The position numbers were made by a program, and so were the translations under genes. Below, piece after piece: positions 1 to 9,846 of a stretch of DNA of 47,386 nt. How positions within the stretch are numbered: position 1 is the first letter of the stretch; each line of letters starts with the position of its first letter. The stretch lies in assembly GCA_001970955.1 (NCBI GenBank), contig MPUH01000534.1, positions 1 to 47,386 of the forward strand, given 5' to 3'. Source of the DNA: Stentor coeruleus (taxonomy: Eukaryota; Ciliophora; Heterotrichea; Heterotrichida; Stentoridae). The notes under the pieces are model-generated. The model made no database searches. It was not told the origin of the DNA and was given only the letters and a program-made list of their open reading frames with translations.

Positions 1-1
1 G

Positions 2-157
2 ATGATAACTACTGAAGAATTCTTACTTCATTGGGAACCTCGATACATTTTTTCTGTTGTGTAAAAATTACCTAGGTATTCTGTGTATGAAAACAACCAA
101 GTAGTTCAGTGTGGTTACTGTAATAAAGACATTGGAGAAAAAGTGGTAATATTTTAA
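2..157 (+). CDS. small Cys-containing protein or 3' part of a gene cut by the window edge
   Basis: An ATG at 2 opens a frame that continues across a 15-nt intron (61-75) and ends at TAA 155-157, giving 46 residues. The spliced protein includes a C-G-Y-C pair, which could be half of a zinc-binding site. The intron matches the window's consensus, including the A at position 10, and this is the main support. The same frame is open again after the stop and encodes more Cys (C-I-T-C, C-S-C) up to TGA 314-316. Skipping the first stop would need an 18-nt intron (146-163), a length seen in no conserved gene here. The 5' end may lie outside the window. No family recognised. Confidence 0.35.
61..75 (+). 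other. 15-nt intron (candidate)
   Basis: GTAAAAATTACCTAG. It fits the GTAA, A10, YAG pattern and joins two open frames, but no conserved protein confirms it. Confidence 0.5.
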
Positions 158-233
158 ACTCAGGGGATCACAATGGCATCTAGAATTGAATGCATTACAT
201 GTGAAAAACTTAGACACAGCATCTGTTCTTGTC

Positions 234-758
234 ATGTCGCTCAAGAGTTCAGATATTTCGATGGTCAAAGAAATTTTACATGTAGCAGCAAGAGAAGTAA
301 AGCTAAACATAAATGAAAAAGTGCTGGCAAAAAGCCATTTAAGAGGATTTCAGTTGATGGAAACATATGACGTGCTAGTACTTGAACATCGTGCTGAAGG
401 AAGATTATTATTAACAGACAGGAATGGGTATTATAATGATTTATTGAGTTCAGCATATAGAATACTTGAAGGAAGAGTACTTATTCTAGTATCTAATATT
501 GAAAATGACCCACCAGAAGGAGCTTTGGTATCGTCAGAGATTTATGAATTGGCTAAGTATGGAGATCAACCTACAATAGGTGTTTTGGCTGAAATAGGTA
601 AGGTTGTATGTTTCAAGTCGAAACCTTCTGAGTTCCAGCTAGCTTATATTAGTGAACTTCTGTTCAAATATGCTTTCTATAGAGAACGTCCAGATTATTC
701 AAGACTACCAGATATCTATCATCCTCATAGCAAATCTTTTAAGTGTCCACTTTTATAG
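234..758 (+). CDS. unknown protein, about 174 aa
   Basis: The frame stays open from about 150 to the TAG at 756-758. The first in-frame ATG is 234-236, and the next is at 261. The codons look natural and the protein is mixed alpha/beta in character, with the run RVLILVSNIEND in the middle and a basic, Pro-containing C-terminus ending KCPLL. There is no signal peptide, membrane segment or motif I recognise. The start is uncertain because a second, Cys-rich frame overlaps the first 80 nt. A gene whose first exon lies in that other frame would need a 16-nt intron, and I see none with the usual consensus. Confidence 0.6.
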   Translation: MSLKSSDISMVKEILHVAAREVKLNINEKVLAKSHLRGFQLMETYDVLVLEHRAEGRLLLTDRNGYYNDLLSSAYRILEGRVLILVSNIENDPPEGALVSSEIYELAKYGDQPTIGVLAEIGKVVCFKSKPSEFQLAYISELLFKYAFYRERPDYSRLPDIYHPHSKSFKCPLL

Positions 759-939
759 GTTAAATATATTGGATAGTTAGTAATTATCGTAAAAATTTAT
801 TAAGAAGTCGCTTGGGTTTTGGCAGTAAAATTTTTAAGATGTTATGGATTTTATTGGGAATTTATACCTTTAAATGATAATAATATAATATTCAAAGTAT
901 TAAAGATATGTATGTCAGATTAAAGAAAGAAACAGTAAA

Positions 940-1080
940 GACCTCCTGAACCAAATAAAGAGTCACATAACCAGCGACAACGAGTGGTTTAATATACCAA
1001 ATCTGCCTAAAGAAAGAGATCGTAGGACAAACAAACCTCGATCGGACAAGGTTTAAACCATGCCACCTTAACTATCACCC
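940..1080. ncRNA. candidate structured RNA gene, strand unknown
   Basis: I count 28 G+C in 1021-1080 and 23 in 961-1020, well above the surrounding intergenic DNA. No frame codes. Three small hairpins lie in a row: AACCA/TGGTT at 969-973 and 985-989; GATCG(T)AGG pairing with CCTCGATC at 1018-1026 and 1036-1043, loop ACAAACAAA; and AAGGT/ACCTT at 1048-1052 and 1065-1069. I recognise no tRNA, U-snRNA or snoRNA signature, so the class is open. Confidence 0.25.
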
Positions 1081-1125
1081 ACTTTAAACTTTAAACTTTA
1101 TGTCAGATTTAAAATATAAAAAATA

Positions 1126-1248
1126 GGAGATTTATTAATGGAAATGTGTATATTTATGAGGTTTTTATGCTAAAATACAGATATTANGGAGATTTATTAA
1201 TGGAAATGTGTATATTTATGAGGTTTTTATGCTAAAATACAGATATTA
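1126..1248. repeat. unmerged contig overlap, 61-nt duplication around N
   Basis: Bases 1126-1186 are repeated at 1188-1248 with one N at 1187 between them. The same arrangement occurs at four other Ns, so this is an assembly artefact, not a biological tandem repeat. Confidence 0.85.
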
Positions 1249-1664
1249 ATATATTAAACTTTTCTAAAAAATAGCTTTAATTGATTTTTTTACCCTTTAT
1301 TATAAGATAAATATTTTAGGGATTTTGGTATGCAATAATACCTTTTACAAAATTTCCAAAAAAAGCAAGGCGAAGAATTAATATTCATAACAAAAGCTTA
1401 CTGGAGGAAAATTTATAGATACTAATTCCACAAACAAAATTATTAAACAAGTAAAAATAATTTCCCAGTCTTCAGCACCACTACATAAACCTCGACATCC
1501 TAAAAATCATCAAGTATACTTAAAGCCATTTTAAATCAAATAACCGAAAACAAATCTATAATCGCACATCCTAAATTATCAACTAATATTTTTAAAAACA
1601 CATCAAAACTTTCAAAATATTCAAATAATTATATCTATCAATACACTAAGCTCATCATATATCA

Positions 1665-2849
1665 TTAGTTTTCTTTAAACTGCAAGACAATAACCGAAAT
1701 ATCATCTATCATCACATCTTCTTCAGAAATAATATTCAGCCACCTCATTCTTGCTTCTTCAGCAAGTAAATGGGCAATAATAGTCGTAGAAGCTTCAACT
1801 TGTGCAGGTGGCGAGCAAGACTGAAGGCATTTTTTCCTAAAATTTTCAATAAAAGTAACAACATCCTCATTATCTATAACATCCCAAACTCCATCTGAAG
1901 CTAAAACTACAAATTTTTCTTTGTTATTTATAGGTAACGATGTGCAAACAGGTGTTGAAATAACCCCAAGTGAACTTCCAGATGAGTCTCCAATAGATCT
2001 AGACATAGCTAACCCAGGGTATTTCCCACTACTATCAAATACTCTAAATGGTCCAATTTGTTTCCCATTATCATTTATCCTTTTAATAATCCCACCATTT
2101 TTCAAAATCCTCGCATATTCATCTGGGTCTTCAGGTTTTTGATCTTTAGTCAACTGTACTGGGATTATTCCTTGTGTTACTGGGTACATATGCTTATTAT
2201 CTTCATGATTTTGAGCTTTAGGTACAGGAAGTTCTCCAGAAATCAACTCAGTCCCTAACAATGCTCTTGAATCTCCCAAACTTGCTGCATAAATACTATT
2301 ATTGTGAATAAGTACAACTACTGCTGTACTAAATAAATTTTACCTTCCAGAATTTGTAGAATCAATCCCATTACCTGTTGTTTTAACATTTGAGTCGCAA
2401 CTGTTGCATAAGTCTTCTAAGAATTTCTCAGGACTTTCAGTGTAGTTTTCAATATTTTCCTTGAAAAAACTTTCAACTACATTCGCACAAGCTGCGACTA
2501 CTTTTTCCCCTTCTTTTCCATGCCCATCAAATAATGCTAATAATATATCTTCCTTGTTGTAAATGTATAAACATATGTCTTGACATTTTTTCTCATTTTC
2601 TCCACGAGGATCGATACCTGGAAGTACACAACGACTAACGTGGGTTACGTTGGGTAAGGTTAAATTTTCTGCAGAAAACAAAAAAGGTTTAGTAAAATTA
2701 AAAGTAACTGAAGCTACTCCAGTCTGTCTTCCTGATGGATCTTTTTGTTTTATTTGTAATTTTGCTTTAGATGGATAACGTGCATTACTTCGACTTATGT
2801 TATGTGGAACTACAATTTTACCACGTTGAGCATTGTTGGTACATCCCAT
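1665..2849 (-). CDS. PP2C-type Ser/Thr protein phosphatase (PPM family)
   Basis: A metal-dependent phosphatase that removes phosphate from Ser/Thr of proteins. Splicing one 15-nt intron (2329-2343) gives 389 aa and restores the PP2C core across the junction. Motifs in order are ALFDGHG (about 105-111), GSTAVVV at the splice site, LGDSRALLG, LAMSRSIGD, VLASDGVWD and DDISVIV; the Asp residues of these bind the Mn/Mg pair. The protein begins MGCTNN, a plausible N-myristoylation site at Gly2 with a Cys3 that could be palmitoylated, so membrane attachment is likely by inference. CLEC16A lies upstream on the same strand, separated by about 890 bp. Confidence 0.95.
2329..2343 (-). other. 15-nt intron in the PP2C gene
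   Basis: GTAAAATTTATTTAG on the minus strand. Removal joins the G and S of the GSTAV motif in frame. Confidence 0.95.
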
Positions 2850-3740
2850 ATTCTATTGTATAATACACGAATAGGATTTCATATTTATGGATAATTTGGA
2901 TTGGTTGAAAATAGGAACTAAAATTAAGATTGTATGGTTTTAAGGAGGATTTGAAGGTTTGAGGTTGTGGAAGATATTAAAAATGATTTGGTGAGTGGAT
3001 TGAGGATAGGGTGTATTTGGATGCTTTGGGAGATTGTTTGGAGAGTTATAGGAAAAAAGAGATTATATGAGGGTTTTATATTTAAAAGTTGATGTGATTG
3101 TGATGATTTTGATAGATTGAAATTATAGATGATAGATAATTGATAATATTAGGATTGAAGTTGGATATCTAAAATTTACTTACAGTCTTTGGGTATATCT
3201 GAATTATTATAATGATATAAATAGACTGTAATCCAGATACTTTCACTAACTTGGAAATCATGTATATATAGACTAAACATTGATTAGTATCTTTAATCTG
3301 AATATTTCCAGATCCTTTCCTAACATTATCTTTAAGTATACTATAGTCTCTAAATATCTCCAAAAACATCTTATACATTTTTTATCTCTATATTTCTCCA
3401 TATATCCTTTTACAATAAAATACATATACAAATTTATTCAAAAACCTCAAGTCCCTTGAAAATTTTAACTTACCAACTTTTTTGAAAACTATTAAAATCT
3501 CAAATAATGGGCTAATATCAATAACTACCTTAAAAACCTCACATCCCAATATTTTTCCAGTTCAGTCATAACTCCAAGCCCATAATAAATAAAAAGACAA
3601 GCATAAATAATCTCCCATTCAAAACCAAATTTCCATATTTAATCTATCCAATAAAAATTCCAATATTTTCCATAATTTTTAAAAGCTAACTTAATATATC
3701 ATTAAAGTTTATATTTCCATAAACTAACTTATTATAATTA
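2850..3740. other. intergenic, no supported gene
   Basis: The left part is G-rich and C-poor, the right part the reverse. A 69-codon minus-strand ORF (3169-3378) is not convincing (see rejected items). Confidence 0.6.
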
Positions 3741-5825
3741 TTATGTAGCTTCTTGAATAAAACTTTTTAAGAGTTTCACCTCATTATCCCTGCATTCCCT
3801 AATCTTCTTCTCCATTTTATTCTTAGCATTAATCCACACTGAATATTCTTCAAAATTTAGCATCAACTGATTTTTATCTCCTAAAAACACTATCATAGAA
3901 TTTGGTTCATTCACATTTTTTATAGCAATTTTACTAAACCGTGCAAGGTATTCAATTTTCAAACTTAGCCCATCTGGTGTTTTTTGACTTAAAACCAAAA
4001 AATTAGGATCATCAATAATAAAACATGGTGAACTAGATATAGCCTTAACAATAACTTTCACTGTTGTTTTGTCTTTAAGATAAATTGAACTGAAATGATA
4101 AACTTTATTAATTTCAAGTAAATGCGTTGATATATCTTTGAGTGGGCATTCAAACTTTTGATTTTCAAGGGTGTTAGTTTTGGTTATATAATTGTTAAAT
4201 TTACGATATAGTAAATATAATCTGATTTCATGACGAGTAAAATCTTCTTCGCTTACTGATCGACGATTTTCTAGAGAGATTCCCATAAGTTTTTCATCAG
4301 CTGTTGGCAATATATAATTTAATGGTAGTTCTAATCGATTCACCCAATTGAGTTGATTGATAAATTCCCACTCCTCTTCAAAAATCCCAACAAACTTCAT
4401 GGGATCATGAAAAGAGTCAAACGAGCTAAGCGCATTACCTTTCCACTTAACCAAAGCATTTTCTACAATCCCCCTTTCAACACTTAAAGTACTATCAAAA
4501 GCTTTGACCGAAAGGTCAAACATAACTTTGCTTGCTAAAAAACTAGTAAAAAACCTTAATTCTTCTTCAGCCAAAATAATATCCCCTAATATCATCACAT
4601 ATTGTATATATTTTTCTGGAGGCGAGTTTTCTAAATGGCAATGATTTATCAAAAAATTCACATCAATACTCATTGTTGTTTCAAGTAAATACAAGCTTAA
4701 TCCTAAAAGATTGTCTTCTTTACAGCATAAAAAGCTGATAATGTTTTCATATAAAGGGTTTTCAACTAACTCTTGAGATTCTTCAGGGAAAGGTGAGCTT
4801 CGATTAGGAGGGTTGATAATAACATCTAAATAAGACCTTGAAATTTTTGTCGAAAACAAAAGGAAAACTAGTTTATTGATTAAATAACTGTATTTTATCA
4901 CATATAAGATTTTTGATAACATGTATATACAAATTGGTATTGGTAAATGATAGCTTTTAGGTTTACTTTCAGTAATACTCCCTATGAGTATAGGTAAAAT
5001 CAAGTCTTTAAGGAAAATATTAGAAAGTCTAAGGTTGAAAAGTTCTCTTCCGATGTTGAAAATATCATTAAACTGATAGAGTAGGTCCACAGCTTCTTCA
5101 ACTATTTCACATAGTTTGTATAAAGTTATAGGTTTTCTAGTATCACGGGCTATAGCAATAATTGATTCTTTAAAATTACTGACTAGGTTATAAAAAAACC
5201 CAGAATCTAAGATTAGTCTGTCTATAGATTCTTCATTTACTATATAAAAAATACTACTAAGAATACGAAGAATAACTGTTCGTGATGCTGTTTTTATCAG
5301 AGGTTCTTTGTAGTTAAAAAAAGTCATCGCCCCAGTAAAAAGAGCAAAATTATTGTCCAGCATATATTGTCGAAGCTGGGGTATTGTCACATTTACAGCT
5401 AGTCCTTTAAGTAAAGACATATAATTTTCTATAATCTCATCATCAGCAAAATCAAATGGATACATAAGAACTTCCTTATAAAAATCGCTTTTAAGTAAAT
5501 ATTCTTTACTATTGTCATCACGTAGATTATGGATAAGGAGATTCGCTGATTGTAAAAGTTGGATTGTAACTTGTTTGCTGAAATCTTCTCTTAGTAAGGA
5601 TAAGTATATTGAAAGAGTGTTTTGGGATTTAAAGGTGCTGTATTAGATTTACTCGAAAAAATTAAGTTTATGCTGATCGGCCCATATAAGCCATTCTGTT
5701 AGAGATCTTAGGGTTTCGATAACTATAGACATGTTTGATTGGCTTGTGTGCTGCTCTCTTGTAAGATTACACAGTAGTTTACTGTATAGAATTTACTTGA
5801 AGTCTTCATCTGTGTAATTAGACAT
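3741..5825 (-). CDS. CLEC16A: CLEC16A/Ema family protein (FPL domain)
   Basis: CLEC16A/Ema/Gop-1 proteins act in endolysosomal trafficking and mitophagy in animals; the role here is inferred. The gene needs two 15-nt introns (5782-5796 and 5638-5652) and yields 684 aa. The spliced N-terminus reads through the parts typical of the family: a FNKLL stretch, then ETLRSLTEWLIWADQ, then an LLQSANLL helix, then the FPL core with FDFADDEIIENYMSLLKGL, NNFALFTGAMTFFNY and KTASRTVILRILS. The ATG at 5825-5823 is the first in frame. A model from the single long ORF (start 5465) would lose about 110 conserved residues. It is shorter than the animal proteins, which have a long C-terminal tail. Confidence 0.9.
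5638..5652 (-). other. 15-nt intron 2 of CLEC16A
   Basis: GTAAATCTAATACAG on the minus strand. It joins the first conserved block to the second and removes an in-frame TAA. Confidence 0.92.
5782..5796 (-). other. 15-nt intron 1 of CLEC16A
   Basis: GTAAATTCTATACAG on the minus strand. It joins the 10-codon first exon to the conserved N-terminal helix. Confidence 0.9.
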
Positions 5826-6640
5826 TTATTATATTACCAAAAATTTTTTAGGGTTAGTGATGCAGATTTCTTAGCTTTTATATTGAGAGGAGTTTATAGA
5901 ATAGATTATAAAATATAAGTTTTGTTTGATTTGATAATGTTATTACTTAATATTTATCATAAATCAAGTATTTGATAGTTTTGTAAATCTAGATGTTATG
6001 GGTTTTTGATTTTATTTTTTATTCTTAATAATCTTCTTTATATATTCTTTCTTCAATATTTTTTTCTGTATAAGAGTTCATCTTTTCAATTTTATAATAC
6101 TAAATATATATTCAATATAATGTAATATTTGTAAGATGATTATTTATAGTAAGATTATATTATATGGATCATAGTTATTTTTTTAAGTAAATAGTATTCA
6201 ATAATTATTACTAGCAAAGTAATTTTATCATAAAATTTTTAACAGCAAAAAAATCATTTGAAAATTTATCAATAATTTCTTGTGTTATTTTATCCAAAAA
6301 AATTTGATTACCCTAATCATATTATATGACTTAAGTATATTTTAAAATACCACTCAGTCAATTAAAAAATCTAAGTTTTATTTAATTTCCAAACCTCTAG
6401 TCTAAAATGTTTATTATATCAATCAATAACCCAATATTTCTGCTTCATGTGTATTATTACAAATATTTTCTTACAGATAATCCATAATATAACAATATAC
6501 ATCTTAAATTTGCAATATAGTCTAAAAATGTTCTTCAGATAATTTTTTAGAAGTAAAAATACACAAGATCCTTCTACTAAAACATCATAATTTAATCAAA
6601 TACCAAAGATATTAATAAAATAACTATCAAAATAAAGTTA
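5826..6640. other. divergent intergenic region, no gene seen
   Basis: It lies between the starts of CLEC16A (minus) and an AGC kinase (plus). Strongly AT-rich, with no frame or RNA I can support. Confidence 0.6.
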
Positions 6641-8227
6641 ATGGGACCACAAAAGTCCAAACCAAGTCTATCACACATATCCAAACCTCGGACTATAACA
6701 GTCTTTATCTCAAATACAAAAATTCAAACTCAAATAACTGATGAAAATTTCACAGTATCTCAGTTTATAGCAAGCCTAAATCAAAAGTTTTCCTCCCGTT
6801 ATCCTATTATAAGCCTGAAAACATTAGGCAATCATGAAATACTAGATTACTGGTTATCACTTCCAGAAAAGATTATACTTCCTTTAGAATCTCTTAACGA
6901 ACTTGTTGCTGTCTTTTATGTTCCAGTACCAAAAAAAGTATGTTGTAGTACTTTCGAAATAATAAAATGCCTTGGTAAAGGAGCATATTCTATAGTAACC
7001 CTAGTAAGAAAAAAGGATACAGGGATAATATACGCAATGAAATCTATAGAAAAAGAATACGCTTTAAAAGAAAGCTCTGTAAGTCAACTTCTAGCAGAAA
7101 AAGAAGTCCTAGCGGCAATTGACCATCCTTTTTTAACGAAAATGCACTGGGCTTTTCATACCCCAAAAAAGTTTCATATAGTTATGGATTATTACCCAGG
7201 AGGAGAACTTTTTTACCATCTGAAAAAAGCTAAAAAATTCAATGAAGACCAAGCGAGATTTTATTTTGCTGAAGTTCTGTTAGGAATAGAGTATTTACAT
7301 AGTAAGAAAATTGCTTATAGGGATATAAAACCTGAGAATATTGTTATTGATATTGATGGACATGTTAGGCTGACTGATTTTGGATTATCGAAAATGGATA
7401 TGTGTGGGATTTCTAATAGTTTCTGTGGATCTCCTGAATACATGACTCCAGAAATGCTTAAAGGTCAAGGCCACAGCAAACTTGTAGATTTTTACTGTCT
7501 CGGTGCACTTTTATATGAAATGCTTACTGGTGTTCCTCCTTTTTACGATAAAGATCTACATAAAATGTACAGGAAAATCCTCCACGAGCAACTTTTCATC
7601 CCAGATTTCATATCAGAATCAGCAAAAAACCTCCTAGAAAACTTACTTCAAAGAGACCCAGAACAAAGGTTAGGTAAAGATAAAGGGGCTTATGAAATAA
7701 TAAACCACCCCTGGTGTGCTAATATTGATTTTGATAAATACAAAGAAAAGCTTATTCAACCACCAATAATCCCTGATATCTTATCTTCAAATATCGATAA
7801 AGTTTTTGCTGATATAAAACTTGACCCGTATTATTTCAGTGATTCTGAAGCTGATGAAGATGATCTTTTTGCCAGTATTGAATATAATGTTGTTAGCAAA
7901 ATTGACTCAATTTCTCATCAGTATTTTGAACAAAACATTAGATGCCGAGCTGTTAGTCAAGACCCTAGACGTTCTAGGAAGGTACACAGAATAAAACTTG
8001 ATAAAGAAGCTTTTAAAGAATGTGTTTCTCAGTATAACTCACCAATTATGTCACCTAATCATTCATATAAAGCTTCAGAAATTTCAGATTATGATATTAG
8101 AATACAGAGTTTGAATTTATCTGGGGAATTTACTTCGAAGTTTGGTGTTGAGAAAAATAGTTTGGGAATAGGGAATAAAAACAGGATACAAGTTTTTGGG
8201 AATTTTTTGGATGTGCCGCATGAATAA
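6641..8227 (+). CDS. AGC-family Ser/Thr protein kinase with N-terminal extension
   Basis: A 528-aa kinase with no intron seen. The Gly loop is LGKGAYSIV (111-119), ATP-binding Lys134 is in YAMKS, the catalytic loop is YRDIKPEN (226-233), DFG is at 246-248 and the activation end is CGSPEYMTPEM. YRD and the GELF motif point to the AGC group. Unusual changes are GSPEYMTPE for the common GTPEYLAPE and VDFYCLG for VDWWSLG. Residues about 18-94 look like alternating strands and one helix, possibly a beta-grasp (ubiquitin-like) domain; this is inference. The acidic tail (about 395-415) lacks an obvious hydrophobic motif. It starts MGPQ, a possible but weak myristoylation site. Confidence 0.93.
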   Translation: MGPQKSKPSLSHISKPRTITVFISNTKIQTQITDENFTVSQFIASLNQKFSSRYPIISLKTLGNHEILDYWLSLPEKIILPLESLNELVAVFYVPVPKKVCCSTFEIIKCLGKGAYSIVTLVRKKDTGIIYAMKSIEKEYALKESSVSQLLAEKEVLAAIDHPFLTKMHWAFHTPKKFHIVMDYYPGGELFYHLKKAKKFNEDQARFYFAEVLLGIEYLHSKKIAYRDIKPENIVIDIDGHVRLTDFGLSKMDMCGISNSFCGSPEYMTPEMLKGQGHSKLVDFYCLGALLYEMLTGVPPFYDKDLHKMYRKILHEQLFIPDFISESAKNLLENLLQRDPEQRLGKDKGAYEIINHPWCANIDFDKYKEKLIQPPIIPDILSSNIDKVFADIKLDPYYFSDSEADEDDLFASIEYNVVSKIDSISHQYFEQNIRCRAVSQDPRRSRKVHRIKLDKEAFKECVSQYNSPIMSPNHSYKASEISDYDIRIQSLNLSGEFTSKFGVEKNSLGIGNKNRIQVFGNFLDVPHE

Positions 8228-8407
8228 TTTTTCTCTTTTTAGTTTTTTGGTTTAATATAAATGAATATAGGCTATAGTTAAGTTTTTTAATTGTTGGATA
8301 GATTTTGGAAATGAATAAAATCCTGGGATTTCAATCTGAGGGATTTGTGGAGTTATTTTTATTTCAAAAGTCACTAGACATATTTATAAGATTTTTTGGG
8401 TTATATT

Positions 8408-8653
8408 ATGAATTCTAATCAGCATGCTAATAAGCCTGCGAGAAAACGCTGGGAAACACCTACACATTTGCCTTTGTCACTAAGAAATGAGTCAGATAAT
8501 GAATACTCAGATTCATTTGAAAGCTATTCTTCGGATTCTAATAAGGCGAACCTTTTGGCAGAAATCTATGATAAGCTTGAAATTCTCCCGCCTTCAAAGT
8601 TCTCTGAAGTTCTCGCCTATGTACAGTCAATCGTTGATGAACGTGAAGCTTAG
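8408..8653 (+). CDS. small unknown protein, 81 aa
   Basis: ATG 8408 to TAG 8651-8653. The N-terminal half is polar and Ser/Asp-rich (DSFESYSSDS). The C-terminal half is one predicted amphipathic helix pair, LLAEIYDKLEILPPSKFSEV followed by LAYVQSIVDE. The pattern (helix, LPP turn, helix) recalls the short DUF2281-like helical hairpins of bacteria, but this is a similarity of pattern only. It follows the AGC kinase on the same strand after about 180 bp. Confidence 0.6.
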   Translation: MNSNQHANKPARKRWETPTHLPLSLRNESDNEYSDSFESYSSDSNKANLLAEIYDKLEILPPSKFSEVLAYVQSIVDEREA

Positions 8654-9432
8654 TATTCGAACTAAATAATAAGAAGTTCAGTAACAAAAATTTGTTAAAG
8701 ATAAGATGCTTTTTAATATTTGGCATATATAAAAAATCGATTTTTAACTAGAAGCATTTAGAAAATAATTTTGGGTGTGATATAGAGTTTATATATAAAT
8801 CACTCAAATTCATCAAAGTAAACCTATATTTTCATTAATCCAAAGACAGATTAAAAGATAAATTAAATGATGATGAACGGAAGAGAGGCAGGGCTATAAA
8901 GTTTGGGCTAAATTTGGTATATAGGTATATGCAATTAAAGGTATACAAAAAAATAGTTAGCATAAAGGTTTGATAATTTTAAGGGTTTTATTGCTAGATG
9001 ATAGCTTAATTTATTATAATAATTTCTAAGTTGGTTGTGAATCTTAGAATAGCTTTATAAAAAATATACTTTATATTCATCAATTTACTAAGATTAAACT
9101 TGATTTAAATTTTATATCGCAATTGCACACCATCAAAATTATAACAAAAATTGTATTTAATAAACTAATTAAACCTAATTTGCATATTATAAAATTACAT
9201 TTGATCATACTTGTACGTACCTATTTGAATATTACTAAAATAATCAATAATATAAATTCTACATGATAAAATTTACAACTAAAATTAATTAAACATAGAA
9301 GTATGATATTTATAAAAAACCCAATTAATAAAAACTAAATTCAAGTATATTTTAGTTTATATACTACATAATATTCATTTACCAAAAGAAAAATAAACAA
9401 CTTACTAAATTCAAAATATAATAATATTAAGA
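8654..9432. other. intergenic, no gene seen
   Basis: AT-rich. G-rich around 8860-8940 and C-rich after about 9110. No frame of note. Confidence 0.6.
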
Positions 9433-9846
9433 ATGGTAACAAGATCAAATCAAGGTAAAACACACAAAGGTCAACTGAAGAAAAAAATTACGATAACAAG
9501 CGAAGATAAACTTCCAAACACAATCCTTGAAGATATCAAAGATTTATATTCCTATTACGACAAAGAAAATCTGCAACTTATAAACTACTCACAACTAAAA
9601 TCCATACTTCACTTTATAACAGGTGGTATAATGTCTCGTACTTCCTTAGAAAGCTACATAACTGAAAACAGTCAAAAAACAGGGAACTTCGAACTAAAAG
9701 ATGTAGAAAAACTAGCAACCAAATTATGGGAAGAAGTTGGAAAAGACCAACATCAAAAAGAAATCAACAGTGCATTAAAAGGATTACAGCCATATACAAA
9801 CAACGAAGAGTTTGAGGCAGCATTGAAATCTAAACTATATAAATGA
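9433..9846 (+). CDS. EF-hand-like small protein, 137 aa
   Basis: One exon from ATG 9433 to TGA 9844-9846. After a basic N-terminus the protein is helical, with DIKDLYSYYDKENLQLINY resembling the first helix and loop of a calmodulin-fold protein. A second, weaker helix-loop-helix lies around 80-110. Key acidic residues of the Ca-binding loops are mostly missing, so calcium binding is doubtful. The stop codon directly touches the stop of the converging EF-hand gene (9847). It could be a degenerate calmodulin-like or light-chain-like protein; no firm family. Confidence 0.65.
   Translation: MVTRSNQGKTHKGQLKKKITITSEDKLPNTILEDIKDLYSYYDKENLQLINYSQLKSILHFITGGIMSRTSLESYITENSQKTGNFELKDVEKLATKLWEEVGKDQHQKEINSALKGLQPYTNNEEFEAALKSKLYK

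Larger units (their letters stand above)
759..1664. other. intergenic region holding a GC-rich island and an assembly overlap
   Basis: No protein gene is visible. It contains a structured GC-rich stretch (about 940-1080, listed separately) and a duplicated contig end around the N at 1187. Confidence 0.6.

Noticed and set aside
282-297. 16-nt intron joining the Cys-rich frame to the gene ending at 758
   Set aside because: GTAGCAGCAAGAGAAG lacks the GTAA start and TAG/CAG end of every other intron, and lies in sequence that codes well in the other frame.
3169-3378. 69-codon minus-strand ORF, extendable through GTAAGTAAATTTTAG
   Set aside because: The putative intron has T instead of A at position 10, the protein is Ile-rich and low in information, and the extension is Asn/Ile/His-rich. 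Likely chance in AT-rich DNA.
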